Source of the DNA: Candidatus Baltobacteraceae bacterium
GTDB taxonomy: Bacteria > Vulcanimicrobiota > Vulcanimicrobiia > Vulcanimicrobiales > Vulcanimicrobiaceae
Length of the DNA: 64,000 nt
Direction of reading: 5' to 3'
NCBI GenBank assembly: GCA_036488875.1
Contig: DASXGW010000010.1
Location: 33,633 to 97,632, forward strand
Shown: positions 49,058-57,288 of the stretch, one piece after another
How positions within the stretch are numbered: position 1 is the stretch's first letter
How the letters are laid out: the number at the start of each line of letters is the position of its first letter
Notes under the pieces: generated by a model
Databases searched by the model: none
Told to the model about the DNA's origin: nothing
The model's input: only the letters and a program-made list of their open reading frames with translations
Made by a program: the position numbers and the translations under genes

Positions 49058-49903
49058 TTAACTCGCTTGCGCGGAAGGCATGTCGACGTCGCCGTTGGTC
49101 AGCGCGCGGCGCGCTTCGCGCAGTTGCGTCGAAACCTTGGCGTCGATCGTTCCCGCCTCCGTTTCGACCACGACGCCGCCGCGGTCCACGCGCTGGTCTT
49201 CGACGATGCGCAGGTGTTCGACGTCATTGCTGGCGGCAGTGCCTTCGCGATGCTTGCGCAGAATTTCGGCGTCTTCGGGATTGACGCGCACCGTGACGAT
49301 CTCGCGGCCGACCAGCCGGGTGAGCGCGTGCCGGACGTTCTCGAGCACGACGTTCGGATCGATCGCTACGTGATCGTACACGACGCGTTCGGCGACGGCC
49401 ATCGCCAGACGTACCAGCTCCGGCTCGGCCGTTTCGATGATCGTGGTGCGCTGCTCGCGTGCGTTCTCGATGAGCTCGTGCATCGCGGCGACGTCTTCTC
49501 CCAACTCGGCATAACCGGCGGCGCGGCCCGCGGCAACGCCCTCGTCGTGCCCGCGCACGCGTGCCTGCGATTCAATCTCTTCGACCCGCGCCGTGGCGCG
49601 CGCGACCATCTCTTTGGCGCGCGCCGCAGCGTCGCGCAAGATGCCTTCGCCGTCGCTGCCGGCCTTGTCGATCAGCGCTCGCGCATCCGCGCGGACCTGC
49701 TCGAAATCGACCTGCGGCTCGACCAGCTCGGCCTCGACGTGGCCGTTGCCGTTGAACATCGCGTCGTCGAACGCGAGTTCGTCGTTTGACGTACCGAACG
49801 CACCGAGTTCTGCCGCGATCGTCTCGAGCTCGCGTTGAATCTCCGGAACGACGAGTATGTACGCTTCCTTTACGAGCTTAGCGCCTTTTACAATCTTGCC
49901 CAA
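49058..49903 (-). CDS. fliH: flagellar assembly protein FliH
   Basis: 281 residues. N-terminal region MGKIVKGAKLVKEAYILVVPEIQRELETIAAELG; Ala/Glu/Arg-rich helices; C-terminal FliH/V-ATPase-E-like domain (VRLAMAVAERVVYDHVAIDPNVVLENVRHALTRLVGREIVTVRVNPEDAEIL, then GGVVVETEAGTIDAKVSTQL). Regulator of FliI. The gap to fliG (about 200 bases) contains the duplicated fliG 3' end and GC-rich element. Confidence 0.93.
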   Translation of the reverse strand: MGKIVKGAKLVKEAYILVVPEIQRELETIAAELGAFGTSNDELAFDDAMFNGNGHVEAELVEPQVDFEQVRADARALIDKAGSDGEGILRDAAARAKEMVARATARVEEIESQARVRGHDEGVAAGRAAGYAELGEDVAAMHELIENAREQRTTIIETAEPELVRLAMAVAERVVYDHVAIDPNVVLENVRHALTRLVGREIVTVRVNPEDAEILRKHREGTAASNDVEHLRIVEDQRVDRGGVVVETEAGTIDAKVSTQLREARRALTNGDVDMPSAQAS

Positions 49904-49922
49904 GGTACCGCGCTCTTAGACT

Positions 49923-49966
49923 AGCCGTTCGTCTTTGGCACCGCGTGCGATGACGATCTGACCGTT
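49923..49966 (-). repeat. duplicated fliG 3'-end segment, distal copy
   Basis: 44 bases identical to 50108-50151, the true 3' end of fliG. Read in the same phase it encodes GQIVIARGAKDERLV and a stop, with third-position differences after the identical run (cta gtc taa against ctc gtt tga). Confidence 0.85.
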
Positions 49967-49967
49967 A

Positions 49968-49992
49968 CCCCAATGTGCTTCGCACATCGGGG
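49968..49992. other. hairpin next to the fliG-end duplication
   Basis: CCCC-A-ATGTGC (49968-49978), loop TTC, GCACAT-C-GGGG (49982-49992): a ten-base-pair stem with one mismatch, immediately after the distal fliG-end copy. Confidence 0.6.
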
Positions 49993-50008
49993 ACCCCGTT
50001 GCTTTAAC

Positions 50009-50066
50009 AGGCGCTCCGGTGCTGCGCACCTGCGCGCCCCCCAGCGGCGAAGCCGCCGGGGCCCCC
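50009..50066. repeat. GC-rich hairpin element, copy 2 (fliG-fliH spacer)
   Basis: Blocks AGGCGCTCCGG (50009-50019), CGCGCCCCCC (50033-50042) and GGGGCCCCC (50058-50066) occur in the same order as in copy 1 at 25007-25056. The variable spacers (13 and 15 bases) contain hairpins GGTGC-TGC-GCACC and CGGC-GAA-GCCG. Confidence 0.75.
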
Positions 50067-50100
50067 ACCGAAGAAAACGGGAAAGATACGGACACAGCCA

Positions 50101-51177
50101 TCAAACGAGCCGTTCGTCTTTGGCACCGCGTGCGATGACGATCTGACCGTTTTCTTCTAACGTACGAATGACGTCGACGATCTGCTGCTGTGCTTTTCCG
50201 ACTTCGCGCATGCGCGTCGGGCCGAGCAGCTCGATGTCTTCCTTGAGCATCGCCGAGGCACGCGATGACATATTCTTGTAGATACGCGCCAGCAAGTCGT
50301 CGTTGGAGACCTTGAGCGCGAGCGCCAGATCCTTGCCGTCGACTTCCTTGAGGATGCGCTGGATCGAGCGATCGTCGAGATTGGCGATATCCTCGAAGAC
50401 GAAGAGCAGGTTCTTGACTTCTTGCGCCAGCTCGGGATCGCGTTTGGCCAGTCCGTCGAGGATGTTCTTTTCGGTCTCGCGGTCGACGAAGTTCATCACG
50501 TTGGCGAGCGACTGCACGCCGCCGGCCTTGGCAAAATCCGATCCGCTCACGAGCAGGCGGCGTCCGAGCAGTTCATCGAGTTGTTCCAAAACCTCCGGGG
50601 CCGTCTTTTGCAGGATGGCGATGCGCATCGCGACTTCGGCCTGCAGCTCGGGCGGCAGCGCCGAGAGCACCGCGCCGGCCTGTTCGGGCTGCATGTAGAC
50701 CAAGATGAGCGCGATCGTTTGCGGGTGCTCGTCTTGAATGAACTGCAGCAGTTGTGCGGGCTCGGTCTTCTTGATGAGTTCGAGCGGATTGCCGTGCTTG
50801 AGTGCGGCGAAGAGCCGGCTCGTCATGTCGTCGGCTTGGCCCGCGCCGAAGCTGCGCTCCAGAATCTCCTTGGCGTACTCGATGCCGCCTTCGTTGATGT
50901 ACTTGAGCGCGATCGCGCGCTGATACGCCTCTTGAATGACGGCGTCGCGCTTTTCGATCGGGACCGTCGTAACTTTGGCGATCTCGAGGACGATGCGCTC
51001 GACCTCGTCTTGGCGCAAGAACTTGAAGATCGTCGCCGAGAGTTCCAGGCCGAGCGTGATGATCAGGATCGCGGCCTTCTCGGGGCCGGAGATCTCGATC
51101 GCCGGAACTTCCGGGAAGGACATCATCGGCGGCTCGGTCGTGCCGACGCTGGAGAGATTGACGATCGGCGACTCCAT
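50101..51177 (-). CDS. fliG: flagellar motor switch protein FliG
   Basis: 358 residues. N-terminal FliF-binding domain (SGPEKAAILIITLGLELSATIFKFLRQDEVERIVLEIAKV), middle domain with EHPQTIALILVYMQPEQAGAVLSALPPELQAEVAMRI, and a C-terminal stator-interacting domain (LFVFEDIANLDDRSIQRILKEVDGKDLALALKVSNDDLLARIYKNMSSRASAMLKEDIELLGPTRMREV). All are present. The last 15 residues are encoded by the duplicated segment. Start abuts the fliF stop. Confidence 0.97.
   Translation of the reverse strand: MESPIVNLSSVGTTEPPMMSFPEVPAIEISGPEKAAILIITLGLELSATIFKFLRQDEVERIVLEIAKVTTVPIEKRDAVIQEAYQRAIALKYINEGGIEYAKEILERSFGAGQADDMTSRLFAALKHGNPLELIKKTEPAQLLQFIQDEHPQTIALILVYMQPEQAGAVLSALPPELQAEVAMRIAILQKTAPEVLEQLDELLGRRLLVSGSDFAKAGGVQSLANVMNFVDRETEKNILDGLAKRDPELAQEVKNLLFVFEDIANLDDRSIQRILKEVDGKDLALALKVSNDDLLARIYKNMSSRASAMLKEDIELLGPTRMREVGKAQQQIVDVIRTLEENGQIVIARGAKDERLV
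50108..50151 (-). repeat. duplicated fliG 3'-end segment, in-gene copy
   Basis: 44 bases inside the fliG reading frame that recur perfectly at 49923-49966, on the far side of the GC-rich element, giving a direct repeat with a centre-to-centre spacing of 185 bases. Confidence 0.85.
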
Positions 51178-52845
51178 CTATTCGGCCAGCCAGAGCTTCA
51201 CGAGCTTGGCGATGCTGTCTGGGTTCTCTTGCGCGACCGTCGTCACGTACTCGATCATCTGCTCGCGAGTAAGATCCGCGGCGGAACGAATCGGTGCGGA
51301 GACGCCGGGCGCGCCTTCGAGCATCGGGTGCTCTTCGAAGGGCGGTAACTCTTCGGCAAGCGACGTATCGAATGCCGGAAGTTCCGTGGCAGGCGCGAAC
51401 CGGCGGCGAGCGCGCGTCGCCAAGAGGCCCAACACGCCGAGCACCGCGACGCCGCCGAGCACGGCCAGTACCCAAACCGGGATGCCGAAGACCGTCGTCG
51501 TGACCGAGGACGGTGCGGTCGGCGCGAGCGCCGGATTGAACGGAACCGCTTCGACGGAAACTTGGTCGCCCTGCGCGAGATCCAAACCCGCGGCGGCGAT
51601 GACGACGTTGCGAATTTGCTGGACGTTCGCCGGCGTCAACTGATACGGCGCGGCTGCGACGGCGAGCGGCGTACCGTTGGGCGCCGTCGTCACCGGCGAC
51701 GAGTTCACCAGCACGGCAACGCTAGTCTGCGATACCTTCCCGGGCGCGTCGATGTGCTTGACGTTCTGCACTGAAATGTCGTAGTTCGTCGTCGACTTCG
51801 AGTGGTTGTACCGGTTGTTCTGGGTGGGCTGCGTCGCCTGATAGGTCCCGATGTTGCTGGTGGTGCCCGGAACGCCCACCGCCGGCTGCTGGCGCTGCGC
51901 CGTTCCGACGTTGGATTCGCGCTCGAGCTGTTGCGAAAGCACGGTGCCCTGCGGTGCGTACACCTTGCTCTCGGTCGACGTGGCGTCGAAGTCCATCTTG
52001 GTCGAGACGCGCGCGACGGCGCGTTTGGGACCGAGCGTGTCGTCGAGCATCGATTGAATGCTCTGCTGCAAGGCCGTCTCGTAGCGCTGCTTTGCCAGCA
52101 ACTGTTCTTGCGTCATGCGCAGCGCGTCGGGCTGCGACGTGTCGCCGCTTCCCGTCGGACCGACGCCGGGCAGCAAAATGCGGCCGTCTTGGTCGACGAT
52201 CGTCACGTTCTCGGGCTTGAGGCCTTCGACCGCGTTGGTAACGAGCATCGTGATGCCCTTGACCTCTTGTTCGGAGAGATCTTGTCCGGGCTTGGTCTTG
52301 ATCGCGATCGAGGCCGTCGTCGGTTCCTGCGACGACGAGTAGAGCGATTGGTCGGGCGTCGCGATGTGCACGCGCGACGTTTCGACCGGATCGAGGCCGT
52401 CGATCGTGCGCTGCAGCTCGCCTTCGATCGCGCGCGTCTTGTCGAGCTTCTCTTGGAACTCCGTCATGCCGAAGTTCGTGCGGTCGAACAGCTCGTAACC
52501 GGTTCCCCCGCCTTTGAGCAGCCCGGATCCGGCGATTGCGACGCGTTCGTCGCTCAAGTTCTGATCGGGAACGTACACCGTCTTGCCGTCGGCGGAAAGC
52601 TTGTAGGGAATTTTGTCTTCCTTGAGCCGATTGGTGACGGCGGCGGCGTCTTCACTCGAGAGATTGGAGAACAGCGTCGCATATGCGGGCTGACGCCCCA
52701 CATAAAGGTAGGCGAGCATGACGGCGGCGAGGACCACGATAATGCCGCCGGTGGCGGCGAGAACCCGAGTCTGCCGGTTTTGGGCTTCCCAGAGTGCGGC
52801 CAACCGGCCGCGAATATCGCCTAAAGTGGCAACAAAACGTTCCAC
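51178..52845 (-). CDS. fliF: flagellar MS-ring protein FliF
   Basis: 555 residues. Two membrane helices (about 24-46 and 450-470) flank the periplasmic ring-building domains (YATLFSNLSSEDAAAVTNRLKEDKIPYKLSADGKTVYVP, FGMTEFQEKLDKTRAIEGELQRTIDGLDPVETSRVHIATPDQSLY). The C-terminal cytosolic tail (VAQENPDSIAKLVKLWLAE) binds FliG. First gene of the flagellar run; typical length. Confidence 0.97.
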   Translation of the reverse strand: MERFVATLGDIRGRLAALWEAQNRQTRVLAATGGIIVVLAAVMLAYLYVGRQPAYATLFSNLSSEDAAAVTNRLKEDKIPYKLSADGKTVYVPDQNLSDERVAIAGSGLLKGGGTGYELFDRTNFGMTEFQEKLDKTRAIEGELQRTIDGLDPVETSRVHIATPDQSLYSSSQEPTTASIAIKTKPGQDLSEQEVKGITMLVTNAVEGLKPENVTIVDQDGRILLPGVGPTGSGDTSQPDALRMTQEQLLAKQRYETALQQSIQSMLDDTLGPKRAVARVSTKMDFDATSTESKVYAPQGTVLSQQLERESNVGTAQRQQPAVGVPGTTSNIGTYQATQPTQNNRYNHSKSTTNYDISVQNVKHIDAPGKVSQTSVAVLVNSSPVTTAPNGTPLAVAAAPYQLTPANVQQIRNVVIAAAGLDLAQGDQVSVEAVPFNPALAPTAPSSVTTTVFGIPVWVLAVLGGVAVLGVLGLLATRARRRFAPATELPAFDTSLAEELPPFEEHPMLEGAPGVSAPIRSAADLTREQMIEYVTTVAQENPDSIAKLVKLWLAE

Positions 52846-52998
52846 GCGTTCTCTCTACTCTGTCTCGAGGCCGGCCTTGGCCCGCGGCGCCGGACGTCCA
52901 TTTCCAACGCTACTATCCCGCCGTACAGTCTGCCGTGCGGTGGGATACTAACCCGGGTATCGGTCGCTTATACACAGCGTTTGAGTAAGATTTCGTAA
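52846..52998 (-). promoter_or_regulatory. upstream region of fliF, promoter expected
   Basis: This 153-base gap between purA and fliF must hold the promoter for the first flagellar block. A weak sigma-28-like pair (TCAA, then ACCGATAC) can be read on the minus strand near 52950-52975, but it matches the consensus poorly and I do not assign it. No Shine-Dalgarno sequence stands out. Confidence 0.25.
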
Positions 52999-54150
52999 TC
53001 ATTGTGCGAGTTGGTCCCGTTCTCGGCCAACCGATACCATCGTCACCGGAACCCCGAGCAGCTCCTCCAATCGGCCGACGTATCGACGAGCCGCTTCGGG
53101 AAGGTCGGCAACGCGCCGGCAGGCGCCGATCGGCTCGCTCCAGCCGTCCATTTCTTCGATCTGCAGCTCTAGGCCGGCATCGCCCGCGGCGCCGAAATCG
53201 GCGGACTCTCCGGCGAGGCGATACCCCGTGACGATGCCGATGCGGTCGAAGCCGCTGAGCACGTCGAGCTTCGTGATCGCGGCGCTGGTCAAACCGTTGA
53301 GCCGCACGGCGTAGCGCGCGGCGACCGCGTCGAACCAGCCGCATCGGCGTGGACGCCCGGTGACCACACCAAACTCACCGCCCTGTTTGCGCAGCCGTTC
53401 GCCGCGCTCGTCGAGTAGCTCCGACGGAAACGGTCCGCCGCCGACTCGCGTGCAGTAGGCTTTGACCACCCCGATGACGCTGCCGACGGCGGTCGGACCG
53501 ATACCCAGTCCGATGCACGCGCCGCCCGCAATCGTGTGCGAGCTCGTCACGTAGGGGTAGGTGCCGTAACCGACGTCGAGCAGCGACCCTTGCGCGCCCT
53601 CGATCAGGACGCGTTTGCCCCTTTCGAGGCGCTCGTGAATGTACGCGACGCCGTCCACGATGTAGGGTGCGATACGCTCCGCGAGCGGTCCGCCTTGCGC
53701 GACGAACGCGCCGTAGGTTAGGCCGTTGCGACCGACCTTGTCGACGTAGGCGGGGCCGATGCCGCGGCCGGTGGTTCCGATGGCCTTGTCGCCGCGAGCC
53801 TTCTCGGCGTCGCGGTCGCGCTGCGCGTGTTCGGGCAAAACGACGTGGGCGCGGTCGGAGAGACGCACGCGGCGCGAGACGTCGATGCCGCGCACCGCGA
53901 GCCGATCGAGTTCTTCTAAGAGTCCGGTCGGGCTCACGACCGTGCCGCCGCCGATGAAGAGTTCGACGCGCTCGTTGAGCACGCCCGACGGAACGATCCG
54001 CAAGGCGAGCTCGGTGTCGCCGACAACGATCGAGTGGCCCGCATTATCGCCGCCGCCAAAGCGCGCCACCACGTCGTAATCTTTGGCATACAAGTCGACG
54101 ATCCGGCCCTTGCCTTCGTCTCCCCACTGTATGCCTACGATAACGTCCGC
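52999..54150 (-). CDS. purA: adenylosuccinate synthetase
   Basis: About 383 residues from homology. GTP-dependent synthesis of adenylosuccinate from IMP and Asp, first AMP-specific step of purine synthesis. The P-loop GIQWGDEGKGRIVD begins near 54140, so translation must start upstream of the TTG at 54093. Other motifs are intact: RFGGGDNAGHS, IGTTGRGIGPAY, GVVKAYCTRVGGGPFPSEL, FGVVTGRPRRCGWFD and ITKLDVLSGFDRIGIVTGY. In this frame no ATG, GTG or TTG is seen between the P-loop and the end of the upstream gene; the true start is unresolved (rare start codon, or an error). Family identity is certain; shorter than the usual 430 residues. Confidence 0.9.
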   Translation of the reverse strand, partial: ADVIVGIQWGDEGKGRIVDLYAKDYDVVARFGGGDNAGHSIVVGDTELALRIVPSGVLNERVELFIGGGTVVSPTGLLEELDRLAVRGIDVSRRVRLSDRAHVVLPEHAQRDRDAEKARGDKAIGTTGRGIGPAYVDKVGRNGLTYGAFVAQGGPLAERIAPYIVDGVAYIHERLERGKRVLIEGAQGSLLDVGYGTYPYVTSSHTIAGGACIGLGIGPTAVGSVIGVVKAYCTRVGGGPFPSELLDERGERLRKQGGEFGVVTGRPRRCGWFDAVAARYAVRLNGLTSAAITKLDVLSGFDRIGIVTGYRLAGESADFGAAGDAGLELQIEEMDGWSEPIGACRRVADLPEAARRYVGRLEELLGVPVTMVSVGRERDQLAQ

Positions 54151-54175
54151 TTTTGAAGACGACGTTAAGGATAGT

Positions 54176-55489
54176 TTATTCAGAACGAAATTCCAGGTCG
54201 CTCGTGTTGCCCATCGGGATCTCGTTGATGCCCTGGAACTGCGTCATGACGAACTCCGAGAAAAGTGCGTTCGGCCAGCCGAAATCTTGGCGCGTAAACT
54301 GTCGCGGATCGTCGGGATTGAACGATTCGTGCAGCAGGTGATCGCCGGGATCGCTTGCGAGCAGCTGCGACAGCACGTCTTGCTTCTCCGGCTGCGTGGT
54401 CGCGGTCATGCCCTCGACGATCATCGCGAGCGGCCAGATCCACCTCTCGGGCGTATGATAGCTGCCGATACCGCGCGCTTTCGCCCCCTGATAGAACGAC
54501 GGATTATCTTGACTGAGCAAGAAGCGGCGTGTGTTGTCGTAGTACTTGTCGCTGGGCGTCGTGTAGCCAAAGTACGGCGCCGCCAGCAGACTGGGAATGT
54601 TCGCGTCGTCGGTGAGAATCGCGTGGCCTAAACCGTCGACTTCATAGGCGTAAATGTAGCCGTATTTCGGCACCAGCACCAAGCCGTAGGTCTGGATGCC
54701 CTGCTGCACTTCGTCGCGCAGCGCCTTGGCTTCGCGCGCTTTGATGACGTTGTGATAGACGTCGCGCTCGATCTCGGCCATGTCGCCCAGTGCGACCACG
54801 GCGAACATTTCTGAGGGGATCAGGAAGTTATACTTGCAGGCATCGTCGGACGGACGGAAGCCCGTCCAGATCATGCCCGTATACCCGACCGGATTTCCCT
54901 TGCCGTCGTTGGGCAGCTCTTTATGCGTGTAGCTCGAGCCGCGCGGATGATCTTGTTCGCGCTGCATCGTCGCCAGCACGCTGTCGAGCGACTTGGAGAA
55001 GTCGCCGGTAAAGATCGACGAATCGCCGGTCGTCTTCCAGTAACTCCACGCGAGCGTAACCGGATACGCGAGCGAATCGAGCTCGAACTTCTGCTCCCAC
55101 ACCCGATAGTCGAGCGTATAGGCGTTCGCATAGGGATCGATCTGCAGGTACTTAGCCTCGCGCGCAATGATCGCGCGCAGCAGGGCCCTAACGTCGGGAT
55201 CGTCCTTGGCAAAAAACAGATACGGCCGTACTTGCGCGCTCGCATCGCGCAGCCATTCGGCCGGGATGTCGCCCGTCTTTACGTACGCCGTTCCATCCGG
55301 TGCGTACTCGGCGAGTTTGCTCGTGTCGAGCAGCGCCGCGCGAAACATCTCTTGCAAATGCTGATCGGGACTGCGATAGTCCGCAGCCGCTTGTTCGATC
55401 GAGCGCAGCTCCAGCGCCGGCGACGGTACGGTCGCCAATACCATCAACGTGGCAAAGAGTAATGCCACCCGTCTTATCATCTTACTCAC
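54176..55489 (-). CDS. exported GH125-family exo-alpha-1,6-mannosidase-like glycosidase
   Basis: 437 residues from GTG 55489, overlapping the hpt stop (GTGA); ATG 55480 is an alternative. Signal peptide (MIRRVALLFATLMVLATVPSPA), then a single alpha-barrel enzyme domain with TGDIPAEWLRDASAQVRPY (general-acid Asp region), KFELDSLAYPVTLAWSYWKTTGD, PVGYTGMIWTGFRPSDDACKY, and LHESFNPDDPRQFTRQDFGWPNALFSEF with the second catalytic acid. Matches GH125 (DUF1237). Probably trims mannose from glycans outside the cytoplasm. Its position between hpt and purA is unexpected. Confidence 0.88.
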   Translation of the reverse strand: MSKMIRRVALLFATLMVLATVPSPALELRSIEQAAADYRSPDQHLQEMFRAALLDTSKLAEYAPDGTAYVKTGDIPAEWLRDASAQVRPYLFFAKDDPDVRALLRAIIAREAKYLQIDPYANAYTLDYRVWEQKFELDSLAYPVTLAWSYWKTTGDSSIFTGDFSKSLDSVLATMQREQDHPRGSSYTHKELPNDGKGNPVGYTGMIWTGFRPSDDACKYNFLIPSEMFAVVALGDMAEIERDVYHNVIKAREAKALRDEVQQGIQTYGLVLVPKYGYIYAYEVDGLGHAILTDDANIPSLLAAPYFGYTTPSDKYYDNTRRFLLSQDNPSFYQGAKARGIGSYHTPERWIWPLAMIVEGMTATTQPEKQDVLSQLLASDPGDHLLHESFNPDDPRQFTRQDFGWPNALFSEFVMTQFQGINEIPMGNTSDLEFRSE

Positions 55490-55998
55490 GCAGGCCAAGT
55501 CCCGTGGGCATAAAGCGCCGGTAACTCCCGATACCTTCCTAGATAGTCGAGGCCGTAACCCACAACGTAAACGTCAGGCAGTTCGAAGCCTCGATACTTG
55601 ATTTCAATATCGGCAATTCTCCGGTGGGGCCTATCTAGCAGCGTACAGACCGCCAGAGAGACTGGACGGCGGCCAAGCAGGCTCTTTACGACGTACTGTA
55701 AGGTCAAGCCCGTATCGACGGTGTCGTCCACGATCACGACGTGCCGCCCTTCGATCGAGATCGCGCAGTCCTTAAGGAAGGCGATTCCCTCGCCGTCCCC
55801 ATAGCGGTTGACCGAGATAACGTCGATCTCGCACGGAATCGTCAACGCCCGCGACAGGTCCGCTAAGAAGGGGGCCGCAGCGCCGAGGAGGCCGACTAAG
55901 ACGGGGACGCTACCGGCGTAATCGTGGGAAATGGCCGCGCCGATCTCTCGGACGCGGCCGGCAATAGCGCCGGCGTCGAAGAGCGGCTCCCCGATCAT
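55486..55998 (-). CDS. hpt: hypoxanthine phosphoribosyltransferase
   Basis: 170 residues. Purine salvage enzyme making IMP or GMP from hypoxanthine or guanine and PRPP. PRPP-binding motif VVIVDDTVDTG (residues 87-97), flexible loop region ISVNRYGDGEGIAFLKD, and C-terminal YRGFELPDVYVVGYGLDYLGRYRELP. Full length. It feeds IMP to the purA product encoded two genes downstream, giving a salvage logic to the cluster. Overlaps the gene upstream and downstream by four bases. Confidence 0.95.
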   Translation of the reverse strand: MIGEPLFDAGAIAGRVREIGAAISHDYAGSVPVLVGLLGAAAPFLADLSRALTIPCEIDVISVNRYGDGEGIAFLKDCAISIEGRHVVIVDDTVDTGLTLQYVVKSLLGRRPVSLAVCTLLDRPHRRIADIEIKYRGFELPDVYVVGYGLDYLGRYRELPALYAHGTWPA

Positions 55999-56318
55999 GA
56001 CGCTCGCGCCGAACGGGAGAAAAGCCGCTCGACGTCGCGGCGCGTGAACAGCTTCACGTTGACCTGGGGATGGCTCGAGCGCAGCAGTCGCACCTTGCGG
56101 TTCTTTCGGGTATTTCGCACCGGCTTAGCTACCGTGAGCTCGATGTAGAGATCGTACTCCGGCAGATAAAAGTCCGGCGTGAAGAACTCAACGGCTTCGC
56201 CCCGATCGTTCCAAGAAATCGGAAACGTCCGCGGTTCGTACTGCCAAGGAACGTGATAGAAGTCGAGGAGCCGCGCGAGCTCGGCTTCACTCGCATGCGC
56301 GAAAGGCGCCCGTGACAT
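55995..56318 (-). CDS. small PD-(D/E)XK-like nuclease-fold protein
   Basis: 107 residues from ATG 56318 (MSRAPFAHASEAELARLLDFYHVPWQYEP). The core EFFTPDFYLPEYDLYIELTVAKP has the P-D-x15-E-x-T spacing of a restriction-endonuclease-like fold, as in Vsr/DUF559-related small proteins; the last motif residue, normally Lys, appears shifted (ELTVAKP). Overlaps hpt by four bases, an arrangement I recall from actinobacteria and clostridia. Substrate unknown. Confidence 0.65.
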   Translation of the reverse strand: MSRAPFAHASEAELARLLDFYHVPWQYEPRTFPISWNDRGEAVEFFTPDFYLPEYDLYIELTVAKPVRNTRKNRKVRLLRSSHPQVNVKLFTRRDVERLFSRSARAS

Positions 56319-56396
56319 TGCCACGGACCGATATCTACGACGCGCCCGGCCCAAACGCCTTCGGAAAACGCAGGATAGACCTTGCGCCGTAAGCGT

Positions 56397-57122
56397 TCAA
56401 AGAAACGGAGCCTCGCGTATGTGTGCTGCCTTGAAGCGCAAGACAAAGCGTGCGCCGCCAAGCAGCGACGTGTCGACTGCGACGTCACCGCCGGCGCGCG
56501 TGACGATCGCCTTGACGACCGCGAGACCGATACCGGTTCCGCAACGGCGCATTCCACCGCCCCGAAAGCCGAGCCCGAAGATCGCGTCCCGCTCGTCTGC
56601 AGCGACTCCGGGCCCGTCGTCGTCGACGATCGCGCACAGGAACGGACCGTCGCGCACGCATTCAATCGTGACGTTGCCGCCCTCGCGACCGTGCTTGATC
56701 GCGTTTTCCACGACGTTGAGCAGTGCGTGCACGCACTCGTCGCCGTCGATGCGCGCATGCGCGTTCGGCAGCAACCGCGCGCGTATCGTGACGTCGCGTT
56801 GCCGGGCGAGCGGCAATACCGCGTCGACCGTCGTCCGGACTTGCTCGGCGAGGTCGCAGCAAGTCTCTTTACCGCTCGCAGAAAGATCCAGCATCGAAAA
56901 CTTCAGCATTCCTTCGACGAGCCGTCCCAGCCGCAGCGTCTCACGCCTCGCCGTCTCAAGAAAACGCCTCGTCGTTAGCGCATCGAGTTCGCCGCCGTCG
57001 AGCAGGGTTTCGATGTAGCCGCGAATCGACGTTAGCGGCGTGCGCAGTTCGTGCCCAAGGGTCGCAAGCATCGCGCGGCGTTGCGCGCGCCGATCGTCGT
57101 CGTTGGTTCGGCGCTCGCGCAT
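56397..57122 (-). CDS. soluble sensor histidine kinase (HisKA-HATPase only)
   Basis: 241 residues from ATG 57122; the frame is open to 57218. Phospho-His24 in LATLGHELRTPLTSIRGY, N-box LLNVVENAIKHG, G1 DDDGPGVAADE, F-box IFGLGFRGG and G2 GTGIGLAVVKAIV. No membrane helix or PAS domain precedes the dimerisation helix, so it is either cytosolic or lost its sensor. The partial OmpR-family regulator at the right edge is 7 kb away on the same strand and may or may not be its partner. Divergent from the Gly-rich lipoprotein. Confidence 0.88.
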   Translation of the reverse strand: MRERRTNDDDRRAQRRAMLATLGHELRTPLTSIRGYIETLLDGGELDALTTRRFLETARRETLRLGRLVEGMLKFSMLDLSASGKETCCDLAEQVRTTVDAVLPLARQRDVTIRARLLPNAHARIDGDECVHALLNVVENAIKHGREGGNVTIECVRDGPFLCAIVDDDGPGVAADERDAIFGLGFRGGGMRRCGTGIGLAVVKAIVTRAGGDVAVDTSLLGGARFVLRFKAAHIREAPFL

Positions 57123-57288
57123 TACGGAGCGCCGAGAACCCCAGGTGCCGGCGGCATGTTCCGAGCAGTGCCCACGGATTGGCAGCCGGCGACGACCCAC
57201 CATTTGACTGCCAAGCAAGGGTCTCCACTCTTGCGTCGATAACCCAAGGGAGGTCGCGGAGCTTCAGGTTCCGAGGAGGACTCGTTCA

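Noticed and set aside
49916..50104. 62-residue open frame ending in the fliG C-terminal sequence
   Set aside because: Produced by the duplicated fliG end plus the hairpin element; no start signal and not a gene.
52950..52975. Sigma-28-like promoter upstream of fliF
   Set aside because: Only a partial match in both hexamers; too weak to assign.
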